Source of the DNA: Oligoflexus sp.
GTDB taxonomy: Bacteria > Bdellovibrionota_B > Oligoflexia > Oligoflexales > Oligoflexaceae
Assembly: GCA_030151925.1 (NCBI GenBank)
Contig: JASLCY010000164.1
Coordinates: forward strand, 1 to 7,502
Length of the DNA stretch: 7,502 nucleotides
Direction of reading: 5' to 3'
The translations under genes and the position numbers were made by a program. Shown here piece after piece: positions 1 to 5,566 of the stretch; the stretch's first letter is position 1; the number at the start of each line of letters is the position of its first letter. The notes under the pieces were generated by a model, which ran no database searches, was not told the DNA's origin, and saw only the letters and a program-made list of their open reading frames with translations.

Positions 1-636
1 TACCTGGCGAATCCTCGGTTCGGCTTCAGCGGCGATACGCTCGAGCAGGCGAAGATAGCGACCGCGCTGATGCACGGCGTCCGCACGGACACCGATAACT
101 TCGTGAACGCGACGCCGGCCGATTACAAGGCGAGCGAGCTGCTTTCCCGTTATGTTGACAAAGACCTGCTCGCGCTGATCTCCCGTCAGTCGATCCCGGC
201 GAAGACGATGGACCTCACGCAGATCGCTTTGCAGCGTAAGGACATCCGCGGGACCTTCATGTTCTCGGGCGTCGGTTACGTACGCGAGGAGGACCGCGAC
301 GGCATCGGCCAATGCGCGGACTATCTCTTGAACCGCGAAGGGATTGATACCGTCGTGGTCTATGGCGTCGTCGGCGGTGAATTCGTCGACGGTTCGCTCC
401 GGACGAAGTCCCACACGCTCGATCCTGATAAGTGGATCAAGGACGTCTTCGGCCAGGACCAGCACGGCGTTTACTACGGCGGTGGCCGTAAGGATAAGGG
501 CGGTTTCCAGATTCCGCTGGGCGTCTTCGGCAAGTGTTCCGATAAAGAACTGCTTTGGATCCTTATCAAGAAGACGATAGACGAACTGTTCTACCAGAAG
601 ATCGGTATCGATGATTCTGAGTCCAATGATAACTGA
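1..636 (+). CDS. DHH/DHHA1-family phosphoesterase, 3' part only
   Basis: The frame is open from the first base, so the start lies outside the window; 211 codons and a TGA stop are visible. The visible part matches the end of the DHH domain plus a DHHA1 domain, as in NrnA-type oligoribonuclease/pAp phosphatase and RecJ-like proteins. Seen directly: a GVRTDTDNF segment at visible codons 26-34, typical of the last metal-site region of DHH proteins, and a glycine-rich substrate loop YGGGRKDKGGFQIPLG near codons 159-174, the DHHA1 signature. The loop lacks the histidine of the common GGH form. Known for the family: metal-dependent cleavage of short oligonucleotides, nucleotides or other phosphodiesters in the cytoplasm. 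The exact substrate cannot be told without the N-terminal DHH motif. A terminator follows 7 bases after the stop, so this gene closes its transcription unit. Family assignment is fairly sure; specific function is not. Confidence 0.85.
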   Translation, partial: YLANPRFGFSGDTLEQAKIATALMHGVRTDTDNFVNATPADYKASELLSRYVDKDLLALISRQSIPAKTMDLTQIALQRKDIRGTFMFSGVGYVREEDRDGIGQCADYLLNREGIDTVVVYGVVGGEFVDGSLRTKSHTLDPDKWIKDVFGQDQHGVYYGGGRKDKGGFQIPLGVFGKCSDKELLWILIKKTIDELFYQKIGIDDSESNDN

Positions 637-643
637 AATGCAC

Positions 644-667
644 AGGCGCCTTATTGGCGCCTTTTTT
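644..667 (+). terminator. Rho-independent terminator after the DHH phosphoesterase gene
   Basis: A perfect 7-bp stem (AGGCGCC at 644-650, GGCGCCT at 656-662) encloses a 5-base loop and is followed by a T run to 667. It lies 7 bases after the stop of the plus-strand gene and 18 bases before the 3' end of the convergent dtd gene. Read from the minus strand no strong T tract follows the stem, so it should act mainly on the plus strand. Confidence 0.85.
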
Positions 668-684
668 ATTGCTCCGCTTCGATC

Positions 685-1128
685 TTAACCCGGCGTCTCC
701 ACCATCACCGTCACAGGCCCGTCGTTGCAAAGGCGAACGTCCATATGCGCCTGGAACTGCCCCGTCGCGCAGCGGATGCCGGCGCCTTCGATCAGCGACC
801 GCATATACTCATAGAGCCGCCTCGCCTCCTCGGGTTTGGCCGCCTTTTGGAAGTTCGGACGTCGGCCTTTGCTCGTATCGGCCAGCAGGGTGAATTGCGA
901 AACAAGCAGCGCCTCTCCCTTGAGATCGATCAGCGACTTGTCGAACTTGCCTTCCGCATTCGGGAAGATGCGCAGGTTGAGGATCTTGTCGGCCAGATAA
1001 CGGGCCTTTTCCTCGTTATCCCCTTCCGCAACGCCAAGTAAAATCAGGAAACCGGGGCCGATTTCGCCGACTACGGCGTCGTTAACAGTCACAGAGGCCG
1101 AGGTTACACGTTGTATCAGGGCTTTCAA
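685..1128 (-). CDS. dtd: D-aminoacyl-tRNA deacylase Dtd
   Basis: This encodes a 147-residue protein, the usual Dtd length of about 145. Dtd is a cytoplasmic homodimer that hydrolyses D-amino acids (and glycine mischarged on tRNA-Ala) from tRNA, protecting translation from wrong-chirality residues. Visible signatures are the N-terminal MKALIQRV strand, the SQFTL motif at residues 77-81 and the NDGPVT motif at 135-140, which contains the Gly-cisPro pair that enforces chiral selectivity. The segment TGQFQAHM (122-129) corresponds to the usual TGxFGAxM, with Gln replacing Gly. The start is TTG at 1126-1128, chosen because it gives the canonical N-terminus and has AGGAG six bases upstream. The gene is divergent from gpmI, with about 107 bases between the two starts, and appears to be transcribed alone. 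Confidence 0.95.
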   Translation of the reverse strand: MKALIQRVTSASVTVNDAVVGEIGPGFLILLGVAEGDNEEKARYLADKILNLRIFPNAEGKFDKSLIDLKGEALLVSQFTLLADTSKGRRPNFQKAAKPEEARRLYEYMRSLIEGAGIRCATGQFQAHMDVRLCNDGPVTVMVETPG

Positions 1129-1187
1129 GGCGGGCTCCTGTCCAAAAAGGGCGGATTTTTCCTGCGGAAATTGTTAAATCTTTCATG

Positions 1188-1206
1188 GACCTTTGGATGC
1201 AAGGTC
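1188..1206. promoter_or_regulatory. Inverted repeat in the dtd-gpmI divergent region
   Basis: GACCTT (1188-1193) and AAGGTC (1201-1206) form a perfect 6-bp inverted repeat around a 7-base spacer, 30 bases upstream of the gpmI GTG. It could be an operator or a leader hairpin of gpmI. No good -35/-10 pair could be fixed for either gene in 1129-1235, so its position relative to a promoter is unknown. A 6-bp repeat can arise by chance. Confidence 0.25.
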
Positions 1207-1235
1207 ATTTCAGTGATTAATCGAAGGAGACGTCG

Positions 1236-2870
1236 GTGTCAAAAGCCAAGCGCAAAGTTTTAGTCGTCGTCATGGATGGCGTTGGAACACGAGAGAGCAG
1301 CTACGGAAATGCGTTTAAGCTCGCGACCACGACCAACCTCAATCTTCTTTCCCAAAACGGTCTTTATCGCACTCTCAAGGCCCACGGCACCTACGTCGGC
1401 CTGCCGAGCGACGCCGATATGGGGAACAGCGAAGTCGGCCACAACGCTCTTGGTGCGGGGCGCGTCTTCGATCAGGGCGCGAAACTCGTTCAGAACGCGA
1501 TCGATTCGGGCCGCATCTTCGAAGGACAGACCTGGAAAGAGCTGATCGGACAGGTGATCAAAACGCAGAGCACCCTGCATCTCCTCGGCCTGCTCTCCGA
1601 CGGCAACGTCCACGCTCACGAAAATCACCTCTACGCTTTGATCCGGCGCGCCGTGCAGGAAGGCGTGAAGCATATTCGCCTCCATATGCTGCAGGACGGC
1701 CGCGACGTCGCTGAAAAAAGCGCCGAAGTCTATATCGATCGCCTCATGAAAGTCGTGCAGGAAGCCAGGGCCGCCGGCTGCGATATCGCTGTCGCTTCCG
1801 GCGGCGGGCGCATGACGACGACCATGGACCGTTACGAAGCGGATTGGTCTATGGTCGAGCGCGGTTGGAAGGCCCACGTGCTGGGCGAGGCCAACCTTCG
1901 TTTCCCGAGCCTTCCGGCAGCGATCGCGCATTTCCGCGAAGATCCCGGCCTCACGGACCAATACTTCCCGCCTTTCGTGGTCGATGAGAACGGCCAGACC
2001 TATACCGGCATGAAAGACGGCGACGCGGTCATATTCTTCAACTTCCGCGGCGACCGGGCGATCGAGATCTCGCGCGCCTTCATGGAGGCCGATCTCAAGG
2101 AATTCCAACGCGTGCGCGTGCCGAAGGTCTTCTATGCGGGCATGATGGAGTATGACGGCGACCTGCATATCCCATCGCGTTATCTCGTCTCGCCCCCGGC
2201 TATCGACAACACCCTCGGCGAGCACCTCGTGCACCTCGGCCTCAGGCAGTTCGCCTGCTCGGAAACGCAGAAATACGGGCACGTCACCTACTTCTGGAAC
2301 GGCAATCGTTCGGGCAAGTTCGACGAGAAGCTCGAAGAATACCTCGAGATCCCTTCGGACGTGATCAACTACGATTTAAAGCCCTGGATGAAGGCCTACG
2401 AGATAACCGAAGCCATGATCGACCGCATGCGCCGCGATACCTTCGATTTCGCGCGCATCAACTTCCCCAACGGCGATATGGTAGGACACACCGGGAATCT
2501 CGAGGCGGCGATCACCGCGATGGATGTGGTAGATCTGTGCGTCGGCCGCCTCCTGAAAGCGGCTGACGAGACCGGCACGATCATTATCTTCACCGCGGAT
2601 CACGGGAACTGCGATGAGATGTTCGACACGAATAAAGAAGGCCCTGCGAACTGGCTTGAGCTCCCGTTCAGCACGCGGCCGAAACCTAAGACGTCTCATA
2701 CCCTGAACCCGGTCCCCTTCCTGCTCTATGATCCGAAAGGCCTCACCGGCTACAGGCTGCGCAGCGATCTGCCCAAAGGCAGCATCGCGCATATCCCGGG
2801 CACCGTGCTGGCGCTCATGGGGCTCAAAGCGAAGGACGAATATCTTCCTAGCCTTGTGGAGATCCTCTGA
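1236..2870 (+). CDS. gpmI: 2,3-bisphosphoglycerate-independent phosphoglycerate mutase
   Basis: This encodes a 544-residue enzyme interconverting 3- and 2-phosphoglycerate in glycolysis and gluconeogenesis, dependent on two metal ions (usually Mn) and a phosphoserine intermediate. Alkaline-phosphatase-type metal ligands and active-site motifs are visible: D14 in VMDGVG, catalytic S65 in GNSEVGHN, H126 in DGNVHAHENH, DGRD at 154-157, R192 and R199 in GRMTTTMDRYEADW, NFRGDR at 269-274, K346 in SETQKYGH, D414 and H418 in NGDMVGHTG, D455-H456 in ADHGN, and H488 in TSHT. The catalytic site looks intact. Motif wording such as GRM-x3-MDRYE-x-DW and SETxKxGHVTxFWNGNRSG resembles the plant/trypanosomatid type more than the E. 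coli/Bacillus type. The GTG start is chosen for its AAGGAGA at 1224-1230, five bases away, and the canonical N-terminus. The stop overlaps the mazG start. Confidence 0.97.
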   Translation: MSKAKRKVLVVVMDGVGTRESSYGNAFKLATTTNLNLLSQNGLYRTLKAHGTYVGLPSDADMGNSEVGHNALGAGRVFDQGAKLVQNAIDSGRIFEGQTWKELIGQVIKTQSTLHLLGLLSDGNVHAHENHLYALIRRAVQEGVKHIRLHMLQDGRDVAEKSAEVYIDRLMKVVQEARAAGCDIAVASGGGRMTTTMDRYEADWSMVERGWKAHVLGEANLRFPSLPAAIAHFREDPGLTDQYFPPFVVDENGQTYTGMKDGDAVIFFNFRGDRAIEISRAFMEADLKEFQRVRVPKVFYAGMMEYDGDLHIPSRYLVSPPAIDNTLGEHLVHLGLRQFACSETQKYGHVTYFWNGNRSGKFDEKLEEYLEIPSDVINYDLKPWMKAYEITEAMIDRMRRDTFDFARINFPNGDMVGHTGNLEAAITAMDVVDLCVGRLLKAADETGTIIIFTADHGNCDEMFDTNKEGPANWLELPFSTRPKPKTSHTLNPVPFLLYDPKGLTGYRLRSDLPKGSIAHIPGTVLALMGLKAKDEYLPSLVEIL

Positions 2871-3730
2871 TGGCGGGCGGCAAAGATTTTTCGGAAGAGA
2901 AGTGGGAAGCCGAGCTGGAAGAGCGTTCGGAGAAGGCCGCTCGGCTCTTCAAGGAGTTCGTCAAAACCGTGGCTCAGCTGCGCCATCCTGTTAGAGGTTG
3001 TCCCTGGGATCTGGAGCAGACGCATCTTTCCCTGCGCCGCTACATGATAGAGGAAGCCTACGAAGCCGCTGAGCATATGACAGGTTCGGCCCAGAGCGCG
3101 GAGCTGATCGAAGAGCTCGGTGATGTGCTTTTGCAGGTCGTTTTGAACTCGCAGCTGACCGTAGAAGCCGGCAGCGGCGATATCATCGAAGTGGTGCGGT
3201 CGATTCGCGACAAGATGATTCGCCGCCACCCGCATGTCTTTGCCCCGACGGAGAAGCCGCTGAAGTCCGCGGATGTCGTGGATCAGTGGGCCGTCATCAA
3301 GCAGCAGGAGAAGCCCAAGGCGACTTCGGTCTTCGCCAAGGCCCGTAAGGTGACCCCGGCGTTGACCCAGGCTTTTGAGATCGGCAAGCAGGCCCACAAA
3401 ATCGCCTTTGACTGGCAGAAGCCGACCGAGGTGCTGGATCAGTTCAAATCCGAGCTTGCGGAGCTTGAACACGAAATTCACGCGCAGGACGAGCCGAAGA
3501 TCGCCGAAGAGCTTTCCGACTGCTTTTTCTCCCTCGCCCAGCTCTCACGCCATTTGGGGTATGAGCCCGAGGATATCGCCCATCGAGGCAATCTGAAGTT
3601 TCTGAAGCGTTTTGATAAGGTCGAAGCCCTGGCGAAGGCGGAAGGACTCGACGTAACGACGGCCGGGACGGCCAAGCTCGAGGAGCTGTGGCTCAAGGCG
3701 AAGCAGGCGATGAAGCAGGAAACCAAGTAA
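2870..3730 (+). CDS. mazG: Nucleoside triphosphate pyrophosphohydrolase MazG
   Basis: This encodes a 286-residue all-alpha house-cleaning enzyme that hydrolyses (d)NTPs, including non-canonical ones, to NMP and pyrophosphate. Both MazG repeats are present. The N-terminal repeat has GCPWDLEQTHLSL (43-55), IEEAYE (60-65), EELGD (81-85) with its metal-binding acidic residues, and RRHPHVF (118-124). The C-terminal repeat has FDW (180-182), the acidic helix ELAELEHEI (195-203), EELSD (213-217, Ser for the usual Gly) and a conserved NLKFLKRF end. E. coli MazG has about 263 residues; this one carries about 20 extra at the N-terminus. The ATG shares its A with the gpmI TGA stop (TGATG), which suggests translational coupling, since only a weak separate ribosome site is seen. 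A terminator follows 12 bases after the stop. Confidence 0.96.
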   Translation: MAGGKDFSEEKWEAELEERSEKAARLFKEFVKTVAQLRHPVRGCPWDLEQTHLSLRRYMIEEAYEAAEHMTGSAQSAELIEELGDVLLQVVLNSQLTVEAGSGDIIEVVRSIRDKMIRRHPHVFAPTEKPLKSADVVDQWAVIKQQEKPKATSVFAKARKVTPALTQAFEIGKQAHKIAFDWQKPTEVLDQFKSELAELEHEIHAQDEPKIAEELSDCFFSLAQLSRHLGYEPEDIAHRGNLKFLKRFDKVEALAKAEGLDVTTAGTAKLEELWLKAKQAMKQETK

Positions 3731-3742
3731 ACCGGACAAACA

Positions 3743-3773
3743 AAAACCCCTGACCATCGCTGGCAGGGGTTTT
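3743..3773. terminator. Bidirectional rho-independent terminator between mazG and rpsT
   Basis: AAAACCCCTG (3743-3752) pairs with CAGGGGTTTT (3764-3773), a perfect 10-bp stem, and an inner CCA/TGG pair (3754-3756 with 3761-3763) closes on a TCGC loop. The stem runs into A on one side and T on the other, so it gives a T tract on both strands. It sits between the converging ends of mazG (plus) and rpsT (minus) and should stop both. Confidence 0.9.
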
Positions 3774-3802
3774 GATTTTCGTAAAGGAACGAACGGCGAA
3801 GA

Positions 3803-4075
3803 TTACTTCGCGGTCGACTTCTTCACGAGAGCAGCCAAACGAGCAACTTTGCGCGAAGCGTTGTTGCGGTGAAGGATGCCGTGGCTAGCCGCTTTGTGAA
3901 GGAGCGATTGAGCGGATTCAAAGAGGTCGTTCACTTCTTTGATGTCGCTTTTCTTCTCGATAGCGGTGCGGAGTTTTTTAACAGCCGTACGAACGGTGCT
4001 GATATAAGAATGGTTTTGAACGCGTTTTTTAGCGTTAACAAGAATACGTTTTTTTGCTGATTTGTGATGAGCCAC
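3803..4075 (-). CDS. rpsT: 30S ribosomal protein S20
   Basis: This encodes a 90-residue, highly basic, all-helical protein (E. coli S20 has 87 residues) that binds 16S rRNA early in 30S assembly. The N-terminus MAHHKSAKKRILVNAKKR is typical of bS20, as is the later HKAASHGILHRNNASRKVARL segment (65-85). The start is GTG (4073-4075) with GGAG at 4083-4086, seven bases upstream. E. coli rpsT also uses a weak start codon (TTG) and is autoregulated in translation, so the GTG here may serve a similar control; that is inference. It lies downstream of rnhA on the same strand with a 90-base gap, and ends 30 bases from the shared bidirectional terminator. Confidence 0.97.
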   Translation of the reverse strand: MAHHKSAKKRILVNAKKRVQNHSYISTVRTAVKKLRTAIEKKSDIKEVNDLFESAQSLLHKAASHGILHRNNASRKVARLAALVKKSTAK

Positions 4076-4088
4076 TTTATTTCTCCGT

Positions 4089-4110
4089 TTTCTCTTTTAT
4101 TGAAGAGAGA
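4089..4110 (-). promoter_or_regulatory. Leader hairpin just upstream of the rpsT ribosome-binding site
   Basis: On the rpsT strand TCTCTT (4103-4108) pairs with AAGAGA (4091-4096) around a 6-base loop, and one further pair is possible beyond a mismatch. The hairpin ends about four bases upstream of the GGAG, inside the expected 5' leader. A consensus TTGACA lies just further upstream (4114-4119, minus strand), but no -10 at a proper 16-18 base spacing fits it well, so the promoter is not fixed. A role in S20 control is speculative. Confidence 0.3.
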
Positions 4111-4135
4111 CTGTGTCAATTAACAAGTGGAGCTA

Positions 4136-4153
4136 GATTCGTCAAGCCGAATC
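4136..4153. repeat. Short inverted repeat between rnhA and rpsT
   Basis: GATTCG (4136-4141) and CGAATC (4148-4153) form a perfect 6-bp stem with a 6-base loop, about 12 bases after the rnhA stop. No T run follows on the minus strand, so it is not a typical terminator. It may be a weak 3' stabilising hairpin. A TTGACG, a possible -35 box for rpsT, overlaps it on the minus strand, but no convincing -10 follows. Confidence 0.25.
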
Positions 4154-4165
4154 CTAACCCTTGAA

Positions 4166-4624
4166 TCAAATCGCGCCCAAGGCTTTGCTCTTAGCGCGGT
4201 AGGCCTGAGCCTGGGCTTCTTGATCGACCCGCTCATTGTCAGCATGGCCGTTGTGCCCTTTTACCCACTCCCAGCGAATCCTATGGAGCTTGACGACGCT
4301 ATCGAGCTCTATCCAGAGCTCCTGGTTCTTGACGGGCTTCTTGTCGGCCGTCTTCCAGCCGTTGGCCTTCCACCCGTTGATCCAGCCTTTTTCGAAGGCG
4401 TCCATCACATAGCGGCTGTCGACGATTAAATGAACCATGCAAGGTTCTTTCAGGGCTTTAAGCCCGCCGATCACAGCCTGGAGCTCCATACGATTGTTCG
4501 TCGTCTGAGCTTCCGACCCGGAGACCATCTTTTCTGTCGTCCCATAACGAAGAAGAGCGGCCCATCCGCCTGGACCAGGGTTCGAGAGACAGGCGCCATC
4601 GGTGATGAGAGTGACCTGTTTCAT
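4166..4624 (-). CDS. rnhA: Ribonuclease HI
   Basis: From the ATG at 4622-4624 this is a 152-residue enzyme (E. coli 155) that degrades the RNA strand of RNA:DNA hybrids, removing primers and R-loops. The DEDD catalytic set is complete: D9 in ITDGAC, E47 in NNRMELQA, D69 in VDSRYV and D134 in NERVD, with the catalytic histidine at 124 in KGHNGH. The tryptophan-rich basic protrusion [12 protein letters not shown] (80-91) that grips hybrids is present. The frame extends 4 codons upstream to a TTG at 4636, but that TTG lies in the T tract of a terminator and has no Shine-Dalgarno, whereas the ATG gives the canonical [10 protein letters not shown] start behind GGCAGG. Between the terminator and this ATG there is no room for a promoter, so transcription probably comes from read-through or from a promoter inside the upstream genes. 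Confidence 0.95.
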   Translation of the reverse strand: MKQVTLITDGACLSNPGPGGWAALLRYGTTEKMVSGSEAQTTNNRMELQAVIGGLKALKEPCMVHLIVDSRYVMDAFEKGWINGWKANGWKTADKKPVKNQELWIELDSVVKLHRIRWEWVKGHNGHADNERVDQEAQAQAYRAKSKALGAI

Positions 4625-4635
4625 AAACCTGCCCA

Positions 4636-4664
4636 AAAGAAAAACGCCCCACAGGGTGGAGCGT
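4636..4664 (-). terminator. Rho-independent terminator ending the rpsR-rpmB-small ORF unit
   Basis: On the minus strand ACGC-T-CCAC pairs with GTGG-G-GCGT (4656-4664 with 4644-4652): two 4-bp helices around a single mismatch, closed by a 3-base loop. TTTTCTTTT follows down to about 4635. It lies 15 bases after the stop of the small basic ORF and about 12 bases before the rnhA ATG, so it probably gives partial termination between the ribosomal genes and rnhA. Confidence 0.75.
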
Positions 4665-4678
4665 CGTGCGCTTAAAAA

Positions 4679-4801
4679 TTACTTCTTAGAAGTAGGTTTC
4701 GCAGCGCCGCCTTCGATCTTACGTTTGATGCGGGCTTTGAGTTTTGCTTGCGCCTTCAAACGACGAACTTTAGGAGTTTTGCGATTATCTCCGCGACCCA
4801 T
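4679..4801 (-). CDS. 40-residue very basic protein, possibly ribosome-associated (bTHX-like N-terminus)
   Basis: An ATG at 4799-4801 opens 40 codons ending in TAA at 4679-4681. The product begins MGRGDNRKTPKVRR, continues as a Lys/Arg/Ala-rich stretch suited to one helix (residues about 13-30) and ends in GGAAKPTSKK. About 16 of 40 residues are Lys or Arg and there is no Cys or Trp. Support for a real gene: it starts 10 bases after the rpmB stop with GAGGA (4807-4811) five bases before the ATG, and a terminator follows its stop. MGRGD recalls the MGKGD start of the tiny 30S protein bTHX, but the following residues (no TRRGKIxxGxxGK pattern) do not fit well, so I do not give a symbol. Position and charge suggest rRNA binding. 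The function is inferred only. Confidence 0.75.
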   Translation of the reverse strand: MGRGDNRKTPKVRRLKAQAKLKARIKRKIEGGAAKPTSKK

Positions 4802-4811
4802 GACTATCCTC

Positions 4812-5039
4812 TTAGAGTTTAACGCCGTTTTTACGAGCGAATTGATCGAGACCGATTTTGTCGATGGTACGGATAGCAGCGGTGCTGACTTTCAACGTAA
4901 CGAACTTCGACAGTCCTACCGACCAGAAACGCTTGGTTTGGAGGTTCGGGAGAAAACGGTGCTTAGTCTTGACGTTCGAGTGAGATACGCGGTGGCCGAC
5001 TTGTACGCCTTTGCCAGTGAGTTCACAACGACGACTCAT
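4812..5039 (-). CDS. rpmB: 50S ribosomal protein L28
   Basis: This encodes a 75-residue bL28 (E. coli 78) of the large subunit. Typical motifs are seen: [11 protein letters not shown] at the N-terminus, [19 protein letters not shown] (15-33), and the [20 protein letters not shown] segment (46-66). Only one cysteine (residue 5) remains of the two CxxC pairs of zinc-binding L28 forms, so it is the zinc-free type, like E. coli. The ATG follows the rpsR stop by 2 bases, and its GAGGA ribosome site lies in the last codons of rpsR, so the two genes are likely coupled. The usual partner rpmG (L33) is not beside it; a small basic ORF follows instead. Confidence 0.97.
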   Translation of the reverse strand: MSRRCELTGKGVQVGHRVSHSNVKTKHRFLPNLQTKRFWSVGLSKFVTLKVSTAAIRTIDKIGLDQFARKNGVKL

Positions 5040-5041
5040 GT

Positions 5042-5398
5042 TTATTCCTCTCCGTCACGGCTCGGTCTGTCTTCGCGTGGACCGCGAGGAGCCGATGGTC
5101 TGCTGGAAGTACCCATTGCCGAAGTAGCAATGGCAGACATTTCTGTTGCGAAGTTGCGTTCTTGGCGGTGACCAAGGCTGTAGGGGAGGAGCGCGAGGTA
5201 ACGAGCTCTCTTAACAGCGAGGCAAATTGCGCGTTGTTGTTTCGCAGTTGCGCCCGAGATGCGGCGGGGGATGATCTTACCGCGATCGGTTACGAAGCGA
5301 CGAAGAACGTCTGGGTTTTTGTAATCAATAACGATGCTAGGGTCCAAAGTCCGTTTACGACGGAACATCAGACGTCTTTTTTTTCTTCCGCTTGCCAT
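5042..5398 (-). CDS. rpsR: 30S ribosomal protein S18 with C-terminal extension
   Basis: This encodes 118 residues, against 75 in E. coli. The S18 core occupies about residues 8-74: [16 protein letters not shown] (15-30), [20 protein letters not shown] (32-51), [20 protein letters not shown] (54-73). S18 binds 16S rRNA beside S6 on the 30S platform. The CxxC-type zinc cysteines of some S18 proteins are absent. After the core comes a tail of about 44 residues rich in Ser, Ala, Pro, Arg and acidic residues, probably disordered; a short echo, [10 protein letters not shown], lies at 88-97. The ATG at 5396-5398 has GGAGG at 5403-5407. The frame stays open to 5485, but that extra part is unlike S18 and upstream of this strong ribosome site, so I treat it as leader. 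It heads an rpsR-rpmB-small ORF unit, away from the more usual rpsF/rplI partners. Confidence 0.95.
   Translation of the reverse strand: MASGRKKRRLMFRRKRTLDPSIVIDYKNPDVLRRFVTDRGKIIPRRISGATAKQQRAICLAVKRARYLALLPYSLGHRQERNFATEMSAIATSAMGTSSRPSAPRGPREDRPSRDGEE
5113..5133. repeat. Perfect inverted repeat inside the rpsR tail-coding region
   Basis: CCATTGC (5113-5119) and GCAATGG (5127-5133) form a perfect 7-bp stem with a 7-base loop that carries TTCG next to the closing pair on the mRNA strand. It lies within the codons of the S18 extension, about 75 bases before the rpmB start. No T run follows, so it is not a terminator. It could be an mRNA structure or chance. Confidence 0.35.
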
Positions 5399-5485
5399 GC
5401 AGCCTCCGGTGTTTCTAAAATCTGATACCTTCTCGCGCTTAAGCGTCTCAAGTTTGTAAGACGCAAGAGCGGGCTGCTCTGCCAA
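5399..5485 (-). promoter_or_regulatory. Structured 5' leader of rpsR
   Basis: Upstream of the rpsR ATG the mRNA strand can fold two neighbouring hairpins. One pairs GCAGAGC (5476-5482) with GCTCTtGC (5463-5470), seven pairs with one bulged T and a 6-base apical segment. The other pairs GCGTCT (5459-5464) with AGACGC (5443-5448), loop of 10. They share bases 5463-5464, so the full stems compete. A palindrome CGCTTAAGCG at 5436-5445 overlaps the second stem and gives a third option. This would suit a ribosomal-protein autoregulatory leader, but it matches no leader class I can name. No convincing promoter was fixed for rpsR. Confidence 0.35.
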
Positions 5486-5536
5486 TACAAACCGGTATCT
5501 CCCTCAAGGGAACTGAAAATTAACCCAAACACGAAC

Positions 5537-5566
5537 TGGACGCAAGTGAATAGATGCGTCTATACA
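5537..5566 (+). promoter_or_regulatory. Possible sigma70-type promoter for priA
   Basis: TGGACG (5537-5542) and TATACA (5561-5566), each 4 of 6 to consensus, are separated by 18 bases and lie about 50 bases before the priA GTG. The inverted repeat ATAGA-TGCG-TCTAT (5550-5563) overlaps the proposed -10 and could be an operator. Both are weak matches, offered as the best candidate in the 5486-5618 gap. Confidence 0.25.

Noticed and set aside
1260..2282. Minus-strand open frame of 340 codons opposite gpmI
   Set aside because: Antisense shadow of gpmI, whose motifs are complete; no family resemblance in the shadow product.
4625..4636. TTG start for rnhA four codons upstream
   Set aside because: It falls in the terminator T tract with no Shine-Dalgarno, and the ATG gives the canonical RNase HI N-terminus.
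4602..5171. Plus-strand open frame of 189 codons across the rpmB region
   Set aside because: Antisense to rpmB, the small basic ORF and part of rpsR; no ribosome site and no recognisable domain.
5042..5176. A frameshift creating the S18 tail
   Set aside because: The core ends normally and the stop is placed with the rpmB ribosome site just before it; no alternative frame gives a better ending, so a real extension is simpler.
5399..5485. 29-residue N-terminal extension of S18 in the same frame
   Set aside because: It is unlike any S18, lies upstream of a strong GGAGG-ATG, and the bases form leader-like hairpins.
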